This document shows, one piece after another, positions 24,874 through 32,437 of a stretch of 64,000 nucleotides of DNA. The stretch covers positions 1 to 64,000 of the forward strand of contig CAMEER010000003.1 of assembly GCA_945915065.1 (NCBI GenBank), in the 5' to 3' direction. This stretch comes from an uncultured Clostridia bacterium. Its GTDB lineage: Bacteria > Bacillota > Clostridia > Oscillospirales > Oscillospiraceae. Each line of letters begins with the position of its first letter. The first letter of the stretch is position 1. The notes beneath the pieces are model-generated. The model did not search any database. It was not told the origin of the DNA and saw only the letters and a program-made list of their open reading frames with translations. Both the position numbers and the translations under genes were made by a program.

Positions 24874-26085
24874 ATGTATTGTGTGCGTAACGTGACAAAG
24901 GACCTGTACTGGGTGGGCGCCAACGACCACCGGCTGGCCCTGTTTGAGAATTGCTTCCCCATTCCCCGCGGCGTCAGCTATAACGCCTATTGCCTGCTGG
25001 ACGAAAAGACGGCGCTGTTTGACACGGTAGACTGGTCCGCCTGCCGCCAGCTGCTGGAAAACCTGGAGCATGTACTGGCGGGTCGGCCTTTGGATTACCT
25101 GGTGGTGAACCATCTGGAGCCGGATCATGCCGCCTGTATCGAGGAGGTGCTGCTGCGGTATCCCGGCGTGACGGTCATCTCCAACGAAAAGGCTTTTCTG
25201 CTGATGCGTCAGTTCGGCTTCCATGTGGATGATCACCCGTGCATTCAGGTGAAGGAGGGGGATACCTTCTCCTTCGGCAAGCATACGGTGACCTTCGTCT
25301 TTGCCCCCATGGTTCACTGGCCGGAGGCTATGGTGACGTTTGATACCACAGACGGCGTACTGTTCTCTGCCGACGCCTTCGGCACCTTCGGCGCACTGGA
25401 CGGCAAGCTGTTTGCCGACGAGGTGGACTTTGACCGGGACTGGCTGGATGATGCGAGACGGTATCTCACCAACATTGTGGGCAAGTATGGCCCCCACATC
25501 CAGCTTCTGTTGAAAAAAGCAGGTGGGATCCTGGACCAGATCCGGTATATCTGCCCGCTGCACGGTCCCGTGTGGCGCAAGGATATCATGTACTTCATTG
25601 AGAAGTACGATACGTGGAGCAAGTACCTGCCGGAGAAGAAGGGCGTAATGATCGCCTATGCCTCCATGTACGGCAACACGGAGAATGCCGCTCAGGCACT
25701 GGCCGCCCGGCTGTGTGAAAAAGGTGTGACGGACGTGGCGCTCTATGATGTGTCCTCCACCCATGTGTCCCAGCTGATCTCCGAGGCGTTCAAATACAGC
25801 CACATTGTGCTGGCCTCTGTAACGTACAATTTGGGTATCTATCCGGCCATGCACAATTTCCTCATGGACATGAAGGCGCTGAACCTGCAAAACCGCACCT
25901 TTGCCATCGTGGAAAACGGTTCCTGGGCGGTGAAATCCGGTGATTTGATGCAGAAGTTTGTCACCGAGGAGCTGAAGAACATGACGGTGCTTAACGAGCG
26001 GCTGAGCCTGGCCTCCTCCCTCAGCGGAGACAAGGCCACGGAGCTGGAGCAGCTGGCCGACGCCATTGTGGAATCTATGGAGTAA
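24874..26085 (+). CDS. fprA: FprA-type flavodiiron protein (O2/H2O2 or NO reductase)
   Basis: A-type flavoprotein that reduces O2 to water (some members reduce NO) with electrons from rubredoxin. Seen: beta-lactamase-like diiron domain with the ligand motif NHLEPDHAAC (HxExDH) and PMVHWPE, plus a later ligand His in CPLHGPVWR, then a flavodoxin domain from ~residue 255 with the FMN loop ASMYGNTENAA. 403 residues is typical. Being directly behind a rubredoxin-bearing dehydrogenase, it has an obvious electron donor. AAAGGAGG precedes the ATG. Confidence 0.94.
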   Translation: MYCVRNVTKDLYWVGANDHRLALFENCFPIPRGVSYNAYCLLDEKTALFDTVDWSACRQLLENLEHVLAGRPLDYLVVNHLEPDHAACIEEVLLRYPGVTVISNEKAFLLMRQFGFHVDDHPCIQVKEGDTFSFGKHTVTFVFAPMVHWPEAMVTFDTTDGVLFSADAFGTFGALDGKLFADEVDFDRDWLDDARRYLTNIVGKYGPHIQLLLKKAGGILDQIRYICPLHGPVWRKDIMYFIEKYDTWSKYLPEKKGVMIAYASMYGNTENAAQALAARLCEKGVTDVALYDVSSTHVSQLISEAFKYSHIVLASVTYNLGIYPAMHNFLMDMKALNLQNRTFAIVENGSWAVKSGDLMQKFVTEELKNMTVLNERLSLASSLSGDKATELEQLADAIVESME

Positions 26086-26131
26086 AAAAACTCGATAAGT
26101 GGCGCCACAAATACCGGACAGAGTAAATAGC

Positions 26132-26165
26132 GACAGCCGCCGTCAAACTACAGACGGCGGCTGTC
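26132..26165 (+). terminator. Hairpin after fprA
   Basis: Perfect 13-bp stem GACAGCCGCCGTC / GACGGCGGCTGTC; no strong T-run, so it may be a weak terminator or an mRNA-end stabiliser. Confidence 0.55.
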
Positions 26166-26226
26166 TGCCGTGTGCCGCATATCTGGATGAATCACTGCGG
26201 TATGCCATGGAACTTGGAGGTATTAC

Positions 26227-26826
26227 ATGAATACAGAAAATAACGCACGCCAGCGTGTCATCTATCTGGCGGGCGGCTGCTTCTGGGGAATCGAGCATTT
26301 GATGCGGGCGATCCCCGGTGTGCTGGATGCCCGGAGCGGCTATGCCAACGGGCGGCGTGAGGCAGATGCCAACTACGAAGCGGTCTGTGCCGGAGGGACG
26401 GGCTTCCGGGAAACGGTGCGCGTGACCTATGACCCGGCACAGGTGAGTCTGGAAGCACTGCTGCTGGCCTATTTTTACGTCATTGATCCCACAGAGGTCA
26501 ACCGGCAGGGCATGGATCTGGGCAGTCAGTACCAGACCGGTGTGTACTACGCCGATGACGCGGCAAGGGAGACGGTGGAGCGCATCGCCGCCATCGAGCG
26601 GGCCGCCAGCAAGCGGTTTTATGTGGAGATCTGTCCGCTGCGGAACTTCTATCCAGCCGAGGAGTATCACCAGAACTATCTGGAGAAGAACCCCAATGGC
26701 TACTGTCATATCCCCCGAAAGGAAATCGCGCTGATCTCACGGCTGCGCATCCGACCGGAGGAGTATCAGAAATGCGCCGCACAGCTGGTACAGGAAAAGT
26801 TGGCAGCGGAGACAGAGCCGATGTGA
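26227..26826 (+). CDS. msrA: Peptide-methionine (S)-S-oxide reductase
   Basis: Repairs methionine-S-sulfoxide in oxidised proteins. The active site AGGCFWGIEH with the catalytic Cys is at residues ~14-23, followed by GYANG and YHQNYLEKNP. 199 residues, without a fused MsrB domain. Placed 140 bp behind the oxygen-scavenging pair, it fits an oxidative-stress region. Start ATG after GGAGG. Confidence 0.95.
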   Translation: MNTENNARQRVIYLAGGCFWGIEHLMRAIPGVLDARSGYANGRREADANYEAVCAGGTGFRETVRVTYDPAQVSLEALLLAYFYVIDPTEVNRQGMDLGSQYQTGVYYADDAARETVERIAAIERAASKRFYVEICPLRNFYPAEEYHQNYLEKNPNGYCHIPRKEIALISRLRIRPEEYQKCAAQLVQEKLAAETEPM

Positions 26827-26849
26827 GACAGGTTTGCCGGGAAAACCAC

Positions 26850-26878
26850 TTGACAAGTAAACGAGCGTTTACTATAAT
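26850..26878 (+). promoter_or_regulatory. Promoter with an operator palindrome filling its spacer
   Basis: TTGACA (26850-26855), 17 bp, TATAAT (26873-26878). The spacer is the perfect palindrome AGTAAACGAGCGTTTACT (26856-26873), which touches both hexamers. Such palindromes with ACG/CGT half-sites are typical of TetR-family operators; bound repressor would block RNA polymerase. Confidence 0.8.
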
Positions 26879-26902
26879 AAGGAGGAAGGTGGAAGAATAG
26901 GA

Positions 26903-27568
26903 ATGGATCAATTATCTGTCATAGAAAAGAGGAAAGACATGGATCAAAAGCATTACACGATCAGACACGAAGAAGAAAAGGAATACCGTGAGGTAGAAAA
27001 TCTCGTGCGTGAAGCCTTCTGGAATGTTTACCGGCCGGGCTGTCTGGAGCATTATGTGCTGCATCAGCTGCGCAGCGATCCGGCGTTCGTTCCGGAGCTT
27101 GACTTTGTGATGGAAAAAGACGGACGGCTGATCGGACAGAACATGTTTATGCGGGCGGTCATCAAGGCGGATGACGGCCGGGATATTCCCATTATGACCA
27201 TGGGGCCGATCTGTATCGCCCCGGAATACAAAAGAAAGGGATATGGGAAGCTCCTGCTGGATTATTCTCTGGAGAAAGCGGCTGAACTGGGAGCGGGCGC
27301 GCTGTGCTTTGAAGGGAATATTGACTTTTACGGGAAAAGCGGGTTTGACTATGCCAGAAAATTCGGTATCCGCTACCATGACTTGCCGGAGGGAGCGGAT
27401 AATTCCTTCTTTCTCTGCAAGGAGTTGAAGCCCGGCTATCTTGACGGCATTACCGGGGAATATGCTCCCCCACAGGGCTATCTGGTGGATGAAGCGGAAG
27501 CTGAGACATTTGACAGAGCATTTCCCCCTAAGGAGAAGCAGAAACTTCCGGGGCAATTGTTTGAATAA
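26903..27568 (+). CDS. GNAT family N-acetyltransferase
   Basis: Acetyl-CoA-dependent acyltransferase of the YhbS-like group, 221 residues. The acetyl-CoA-binding loop is IAPEYKRKGYGKLLLDYSL (motif A, ~residues 105-125), followed by FYGKSGFDYA. The substrate is unknown. Two starts are possible: ATG 26903 behind GGTGG, and ATG 26939 behind AGAGGAAAG (MDQKHYTIRHEEEK, a natural GNAT start); both begin Met-Asp-Gln. Expression is probably controlled by the palindromic operator upstream, but no regulator gene is adjacent. Confidence 0.85.
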   Translation: MDQLSVIEKRKDMDQKHYTIRHEEEKEYREVENLVREAFWNVYRPGCLEHYVLHQLRSDPAFVPELDFVMEKDGRLIGQNMFMRAVIKADDGRDIPIMTMGPICIAPEYKRKGYGKLLLDYSLEKAAELGAGALCFEGNIDFYGKSGFDYARKFGIRYHDLPEGADNSFFLCKELKPGYLDGITGEYAPPQGYLVDEAEAETFDRAFPPKEKQKLPGQLFE

Positions 27569-27634
27569 AACAGAAGAAACGCTGATAAAAACAGTAATTT
27601 GTTTCTCAGATACGTCGTTAATTGCCCACAGTGG

Positions 27635-27690
27635 AACGGTAACAGAAGCGGTACGCGAAAACGTACCGCTTCTGTTACCGTTTATTTTTA
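27635..27690 (+). terminator. Strong terminator with 21-bp stem
   Basis: Perfect stem 27635-27655 / 27662-27682 (AACGGTAACAGAAGCGGTACG), loop CGAAAA, then a T-rich run. Confidence 0.85.
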
Positions 27691-27694
27691 GTGA

Positions 27695-27723
27695 TTGACA
27701 AATAATGGGTAATACCTAATAAT
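27695..27723 (+). promoter_or_regulatory. Probable promoter of the YoaP-like gene
   Basis: TTGACA (27695-27700), 17 bp, AATAAT (27718-27723). Confidence 0.4.
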
Positions 27724-27808
27724 AGTAAAAAACATACCGAACGCCAGTTGCTGGGGGCGGATTCAACAATCCATCATTTGGCAATGGGCTGAAGGAGAGG
27801 ATACCGCA

Positions 27809-28558
27809 ATGGACGCAGAGTTTGTGAATTTGACGCCGGACGATCTTGCGCAGGAGCATCTGTGCTGCATAATCCGCACAAAAAAGCTCCATCCGGGCGT
27901 GGAAGCCAAACGGACATGGCTGGCGGAACGGCTGAAAGAAGGTCATGTTTTCCGCAAGCTGAATATCAAGGGCTGCGTATTTATCGAGTATGCACCGCTG
28001 GAAACAGCATGGGTACCGGTGGTGGGTGACAATTTTTATTACATTTACTGTCTGTGGGTGCAGGGCGCTCCCAAGGGACAGGGCTACGGGCGGCAATTGA
28101 TGGAGTACTGCATTGCGGATGCAAAAGCCCATGGCAAGTCGGGCGTCTGTATGCTGGGTGCGGCAAAACAGAAGTCGTGGCTTTCTGACCAGAATTTTGC
28201 AAAGAAGTATGGGTTCCGGACAGTTGACACCACTGCTGACGGCTATGAACTGCTGGCGCTCAGCTTTGACGGAACGGCGCCGCGGTTTGCGCCCAACGCG
28301 AAAAACCAGACCATCGACAGCCGGGAACTGACCGTCTATTACGACGATCAGTGTCCGTATATTCCGCAGCGGATCGGGAAACTGCGGGAGTACTGCACGG
28401 AAAAGGACATTCCGGCGACTTTCATCCATGTGGATACGCTGGAGCAGGCCAAAGGATTGCCCGGTGTGTTCAATAACTGGGCTGTGTTCTATGACGGCAA
28501 ATTTGTGACCGTGAATCAGCTTGACGGTGCCTCTGTGGAAAAAATCCTGAAAAGATGA
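27809..28558 (+). CDS. yoaP: GNAT acetyltransferase with C-terminal YoaP-like domain
   Basis: Two-part protein of 249 residues. Residues ~1-150 are a GNAT domain with the CoA loop VQGAPKGQGYGRQLMEYCI. From ~170 on is a thioredoxin-like YoaP domain with ELTVYYDDQCPYIPQRIGKL, where the CPY position is reminiscent of a redox Cys. Known of the family: conserved in Firmicutes, function unproven. The following ogt gene is 61 bp away and may be in the same transcript. Confidence 0.85.
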   Translation: MDAEFVNLTPDDLAQEHLCCIIRTKKLHPGVEAKRTWLAERLKEGHVFRKLNIKGCVFIEYAPLETAWVPVVGDNFYYIYCLWVQGAPKGQGYGRQLMEYCIADAKAHGKSGVCMLGAAKQKSWLSDQNFAKKYGFRTVDTTADGYELLALSFDGTAPRFAPNAKNQTIDSRELTVYYDDQCPYIPQRIGKLREYCTEKDIPATFIHVDTLEQAKGLPGVFNNWAVFYDGKFVTVNQLDGASVEKILKR

Positions 28559-28619
28559 TATCAAGGAAAAACAGATCAAAAACAGACTCCGTTTTTGTCG
28601 GATCACTTGAGGTAACGAT

Positions 28620-29162
28620 ATGATCTATACATGCGAATATGCTTCCCCGTTGGGTGCGATTACCTTGGCCAGTGACGGCGAGGCGCTGACAGGACTGTGG
28701 TTTAATGGGCAGAAGTACTTTGGCAGCACACTTCCTGCCGACTGCATACCGCGGGAAGTGCCTGCGTTTGCAGAGGTGAAGCGCTGGCTGGACATCTATT
28801 TTTCCGGCAGGGAGCCGGGGTTCACGCCTTTGATGCGCTATGGAACGACGCCGTTCCGCAAAGCAGTGTGCGATGTCATGCTGACCATTCCCTATGGACA
28901 GACCATGACCTATCGCCAGATCGCACAGCGGATCGCCGCGCAGATGGGGCGACCCCATATGTCCGCGCAGGCAGTGGGCGGCGCTGTGGGGCACAATCCG
29001 ATTTCGATCATCATACCCTGTCACCGGGTGGTGGGGACGGACGGAAGTCTGACCGGCTATGCAGGCGGCATCGACCGAAAGCAAAAGCTGCTGGAAATGG
29101 AGAAAGCAGATATGCGAGACCTGTACGTTCCCGGGAAGCAGTGCGCACTCAGAGATTTTTGA
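28620..29162 (+). CDS. ogt: Methylated-DNA-[protein]-cysteine S-methyltransferase
   Basis: Suicide repair enzyme that removes alkyl groups from O6-guanine. Seen: the active-site motif IIIPCHRVVG with acceptor Cys, preceded by the helix-turn-helix RPHMSAQAVGGAVGHNP and IPYGQTMTYRQIA. 180 residues. The arginine finger (Arg in the HTH) is usually followed by A-V-G-x-A, which is present. Confidence 0.94.
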   Translation: MIYTCEYASPLGAITLASDGEALTGLWFNGQKYFGSTLPADCIPREVPAFAEVKRWLDIYFSGREPGFTPLMRYGTTPFRKAVCDVMLTIPYGQTMTYRQIAQRIAAQMGRPHMSAQAVGGAVGHNPISIIIPCHRVVGTDGSLTGYAGGIDRKQKLLEMEKADMRDLYVPGKQCALRDF

Positions 29163-29179
29163 TTTAGGGTATAAGGGAT

Positions 29180-30040
29180 ATGTGGATATTGTTTGCGTTT
29201 GGTTCGGCTCTGTTTGCCGGTCTGACTTCCATTTTGGCAAAATGCGGGATCCGTCAGACTGATTCCACTGTGGCCACCGCCATCCGCACCATTGTGGTGC
29301 TGCTCTTTTCATGGCTGATGGTATGGATCGTCGGCTCCCAGAGTCAGCTCAGCGAAATCAGTGGAAAGACCCTGCTGTTTCTGGTGCTGTCAGGGCTTGC
29401 CACTGGCGGCAGCTGGCTGTGCTACTTCCGGGCATTGCAGCTGGGCGACGTGAATAAAGTGGTACCTGTTGACAAATCCAGCACCGTGCTGACCATTTTG
29501 CTGGCGGCCATCCTTCTGCAGGAGGGCATCACCTGGACGAAAGGCGTGGGTGTGGTGCTGATCGCGGTGGGAACCTTTCTGATGATCGAGAAAAAGGAGA
29601 GCAGCGGTGCGGCGGCAAAGGATTCCCGCTGGCTTTGGTATGCCCTTGGTTCCGCTGTTTTTGCCGGCCTAACCGCCATCCTCGGCAAGATAGGCATTTC
29701 CGGCGTGGAGTCCAATCTGGGAACGGCCCTACGCACCGTGGTGGTTTTGGCCATGTCATGGCTGATGGTGTTCGTCACCGGTAAACGGGAGGCGCTGCAC
29801 CATATTCCCAGAAAAGAACTGGTCTTTATCTGCCTGTCGGGGCTTGCCACCGGCGGCAGCTGGCTATGCTATTATAAAGCACTGCAGGGCGGGCCTGCCA
29901 GCGTTGTGGTACCCATCGACAAGCTGAGCATTCTGGTGACGGTGCTGTTCTCCTATGTGGTGTTTCACGAAAAGTTGGCGGCGAAAGCAGCCGCCGGATT
30001 GTTGGGGATCGTGGCGGGCACGCTGCTGATGCTGCTGTGA
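29180..30040 (+). CDS. EamA/DMT-family permease
   Basis: Ten-helix drug/metabolite transporter of 286 residues built from two similar halves: each has ATGGSWLCY(F/Y)(R/K)ALQ and a V(V)PVDK or VVPIDK motif about 20 residues later. The conserved Lys near the end of helix 4/9 is typical of this subgroup. The substrate is not predictable. It lies 17 bp behind ogt and 13 bp before larC. Confidence 0.88.
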   Translation: MWILFAFGSALFAGLTSILAKCGIRQTDSTVATAIRTIVVLLFSWLMVWIVGSQSQLSEISGKTLLFLVLSGLATGGSWLCYFRALQLGDVNKVVPVDKSSTVLTILLAAILLQEGITWTKGVGVVLIAVGTFLMIEKKESSGAAAKDSRWLWYALGSAVFAGLTAILGKIGISGVESNLGTALRTVVVLAMSWLMVFVTGKREALHHIPRKELVFICLSGLATGGSWLCYYKALQGGPASVVVPIDKLSILVTVLFSYVVFHEKLAAKAAAGLLGIVAGTLLMLL

Positions 30041-30053
30041 GGAGGTATTTACC

Positions 30054-31262
30054 TTGAGAATACTGTATTTGGAATGCAATATGGGAGCGGCCGGGGATAT
30101 GCTGGCAGCGGCGCTGCTGGAGCTGATGCCGGATCGGGAGGAGGCCCTTGCGGAGCTTAACGGCATCGGTATTCCCTATGTGACGTATTCCCGGGAGACC
30201 GTATGCCAGTGCGGGATATGCGGTACCCATTTGGCGGTAACGGTCGATGGGGAAGAAGAATCGGAAGATATGCATGCCCACCAACATACGCATGACGGGC
30301 ATCATCACGGCAGCCTGCATGAGATCAAGCATCTGGTCACCGGACATCTTGCACTGCCCGACGCGGTGAAGGAGGATGTTCTTGCGGTTTACCGACTGAT
30401 TGCTGAGGCGGAAAGCGCCGTGCATGGCGTTCCTGTCACGGAGATCCATTTTCATGAGGTGGGCACCATGGATGCGCTGGCGGATATTGCGGCGGTTTCT
30501 CTGCTGCTGCACAAACTGGCCCCGGATCAGATCCTGGCGTCTCCCATCTGCGTAGGGAGCGGACAGGTGAAATGCGCCCACGGTGTTTTGCCGGTCCCCG
30601 CACCGGCCACGGCCCACCTGCTTAAAGGCGTACCGTCCTACAGCGGCGCCATTCAAACGGAACTTTGCACCCCAACAGGGGCGGCGCTGCTGAAGCGGTT
30701 CGCGTCCGCCTTTGGAGAACGGCCCACCATGCAGGTCAGCGCCATTGGCTATGGCATGGGAAAAAAGGAGTTGGAGGCCGCCAACTGCGTGCGTGCGTTC
30801 TGGGGGGAGACTCAGGAGACCGGCGGGGATGTGCGGGAATTGTCCTGCAATCTGGACGATATGACGGCGGAAGCCATTGCCTTTGCCATGGAAGCACTGC
30901 TGGAAGCCGGTGCACTGGATGTGTGGACCACACCCATCACCATGAAAAAATCACGGTTGGGCACAATGCTGTCGCTCCTTTGCCGGGAAGAGGACAGCCA
31001 AAGGATGGCAGAATTGCTGTTCCGGCATACGACCACCATCGGTGTGCGGGAATATGCCTGCCGCCGGTATACATTGGACCGCACGGTGGATACGGTAAGC
31101 ACCCCCTACGGCGACGTCCGCCGAAAGACCTCCTGCGGCTATGGCGTGACCCGGAAAAAGTACGAATACGAGGACTTGGCACGGATCGCCAAAGCCCACA
31201 ATATGGCGCTGAACGATGTGATTTCGGCACTTCCGACAGTGACATCAAAAGGCATAGAATAA
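30054..31262 (+). CDS. larC: Nickel-pincer cofactor cyclometallase LarC
   Basis: Inserts nickel into pyridinium-3,5-bisthiocarboxylic acid mononucleotide to make the cofactor of lactate racemase LarA and relatives. Seen: N-terminal LYLECNMGAAGDMLAAALLEL, a His-rich nickel-handling stretch HAHQHTHDGHHHG (~residues 75-88), EIHFHEVGTMDALADI, and a C-terminal domain with SCNLDDMTAEAIAFAME and TTPITMKKSRLGTML. It is one continuous frame, unlike L. plantarum, where two frames are joined by ribosomal frameshift. It starts with TTG behind GAGGAGG. No larA, larB or larE is in this window. Confidence 0.93.
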   Translation: MRILYLECNMGAAGDMLAAALLELMPDREEALAELNGIGIPYVTYSRETVCQCGICGTHLAVTVDGEEESEDMHAHQHTHDGHHHGSLHEIKHLVTGHLALPDAVKEDVLAVYRLIAEAESAVHGVPVTEIHFHEVGTMDALADIAAVSLLLHKLAPDQILASPICVGSGQVKCAHGVLPVPAPATAHLLKGVPSYSGAIQTELCTPTGAALLKRFASAFGERPTMQVSAIGYGMGKKELEAANCVRAFWGETQETGGDVRELSCNLDDMTAEAIAFAMEALLEAGALDVWTTPITMKKSRLGTMLSLLCREEDSQRMAELLFRHTTTIGVREYACRRYTLDRTVDTVSTPYGDVRRKTSCGYGVTRKKYEYEDLARIAKAHNMALNDVISALPTVTSKGIE

Positions 31263-31297
31263 AACGAAAAGGCATGAGAGATCATGCCTTTTCGTTT
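31261..31297. terminator. Bidirectional terminator between larC and the metal regulator
   Basis: AAAACGAAAAGGCATG / CATGCCTTTTCGTTT stem overlapping the larC stop and reaching the end of the regulator gene. Confidence 0.8.
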
Positions 31298-32009
31298 ACT
31301 GCGTTCTCCGCTGTTTTCGGTATTCTGTTGGTAAAATACCGTAGGTATCCTTGAAGGCAGCCGTAAAACGGCTGGGGCTTTCATATCCCACAGCTTTGGC
31401 AATACCGGCGATATCCGTCTGGGAACTTCCCAGCATGACCGCCGCCTGCTCCATGCGATGCTGCTTCATATGGGCGGCAATGGTGGTGCCATATACTGCT
31501 TTGAATGCGTTTTTCAGCGTGGTGGTGTTCATCAGGAATTTGCGGGACAGTTCCTCGATGGTGATCCGTTCGGAGAGATGCTCCATCAGATAGTCATGGA
31601 CATTCCGGATGATGGTTTCCTGCGATGCCTGAAAATCCACGGCTTTTTCCGGACAGGTGATCTCCATTACCTGCTCCACGATCTGGTGCAGCAAATGGAT
31701 CTGCTCTGCCTCCGCGGCTTTGTAATAGACTTCTTTTCCGACACGCCGGCTGACCAGCAGACCACTTTCCGTCAAGGAGCGCAGGTGATGGGAAACGGCG
31801 GGACTGGACATTTCCAGCATGGCGGCAATGTTGATGACGCACTCCTCCTGATGGCTCAGCAGCCAGAAAATGCGTACACGGGTGGGGTCACTCAACTGCT
31901 TGAACACGTCGGAAACGGCGGAAAAATGCACGGTATTCATCAGCTCTTTGTGCAGGCTGGCAGCGTGGGCGTTCTCTCCATGATGATGGGGCAGCGTAAA
32001 ATCGGACAT
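31296..32009 (-). CDS. ArsR-AraC fusion transcriptional regulator
   Basis: 237 residues joining two DNA-binding modules. Residues ~18-105: ArsR/SmtB winged helix (VFKQLSDPTRVRIFWLLSHQ, then SSPAVSHHLRSLTESGLL). Residues ~145-237: AraC-type double helix-turn-helix (ITIEELSRKFLMNTTTLKNA, IAGIAKAVGYESPSRFTAAF). A His-rich N-terminus (LPHHHGENAHAASLH) and a Cys in the alpha-3 position (EECVINIAAM) could bind metal, as in CadC-like sensors. It is divergent from the HMA/P1B-ATPase genes, so it probably controls them. The start at 32009 has GGAGG 8 bp upstream. Confidence 0.88.
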   Translation of the reverse strand: MSDFTLPHHHGENAHAASLHKELMNTVHFSAVSDVFKQLSDPTRVRIFWLLSHQEECVINIAAMLEMSSPAVSHHLRSLTESGLLVSRRVGKEVYYKAAEAEQIHLLHQIVEQVMEITCPEKAVDFQASQETIIRNVHDYLMEHLSERITIEELSRKFLMNTTTLKNAFKAVYGTTIAAHMKQHRMEQAAVMLGSSQTDIAGIAKAVGYESPSRFTAAFKDTYGILPTEYRKQRRTQ

Positions 32010-32076
32010 AAGGCGTCCTCCTTTATCCATTTTGGAAATTTCCTTCGCCTTTTTGGAAGTAAGGACTGTAAACCAC

Positions 32077-32105
32077 TTGCGTTTTCTGGACAGTAACAGT
32101 ATACT
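32077..32105 (+). promoter_or_regulatory. Promoter of the metal-export operon
   Basis: TTGCGT (32077-32082), 17 bp, TATACT (32100-32105). Confidence 0.55.
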
Positions 32106-32114
32106 GCGGTTACA

Positions 32115-32138
32115 ACAATTAAGCAATCCTTTAATTGT
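32115..32138. promoter_or_regulatory. Operator-like dyad before the HMA gene
   Basis: ACAATTAA - 8 bp - TTAATTGT, just downstream of the -10. A 12-2-12-style AT-rich dyad of this kind suits an ArsR/SmtB regulator; the fusion protein encoded divergently is the obvious candidate. Confidence 0.55.
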
Positions 32139-32170
32139 AAAAGGAGAAGCAGAATCCGGAGGGTTTTCCT

Positions 32171-32389
32171 ATGAAAAAAACCTATAGAATTGAAGTGGAC
32201 TGTGCCAACTGCGCCAATCTGATGGAGGATGCCGCCAACAAGATCGAAGGCGTGGCCGGCGCCGTGGTCAACTATATGACCCAAAAGATGGTCGTGGAAT
32301 TTGCTGAGGGCGCGGACGAGAAAGCGGTCATGAAAAATGTGCTGAAAGCCTGCCGAAAGGTGGAGCCTGACTGCGAGATCGACCTGTAA
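32171..32389 (+). CDS. Heavy-metal-associated (HMA) domain metallochaperone
   Basis: Free 72-residue ferredoxin-like HMA domain: IEVDCANCANLMEDAANKI contains the CxxC metal site, and VVNYMTQKMVVEF gives the second strand pair. It probably hands metal to the ATPase encoded 48 bp downstream, which itself lacks an N-terminal HMA domain. It ends in an acidic CEIDL tail. Confidence 0.9.
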   Translation: MKKTYRIEVDCANCANLMEDAANKIEGVAGAVVNYMTQKMVVEFAEGADEKAVMKNVLKACRKVEPDCEIDL

Positions 32390-32437
32390 GCAGTACCCTG
32401 CGGGGCAGGCAAACGCAAAGAGTAGGAGAAAACTACC

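Noticed and set aside
22942..25890. Minus-strand open frame of 982 codons, the longest uninterrupted frame in the window
   Set aside because: It is exactly antisense to the acyl-CoA dehydrogenase fusion and fprA, which have clear families and RBS. Long antisense frames are expected from their GC-rich third positions. Its translation shows no recognisable family.
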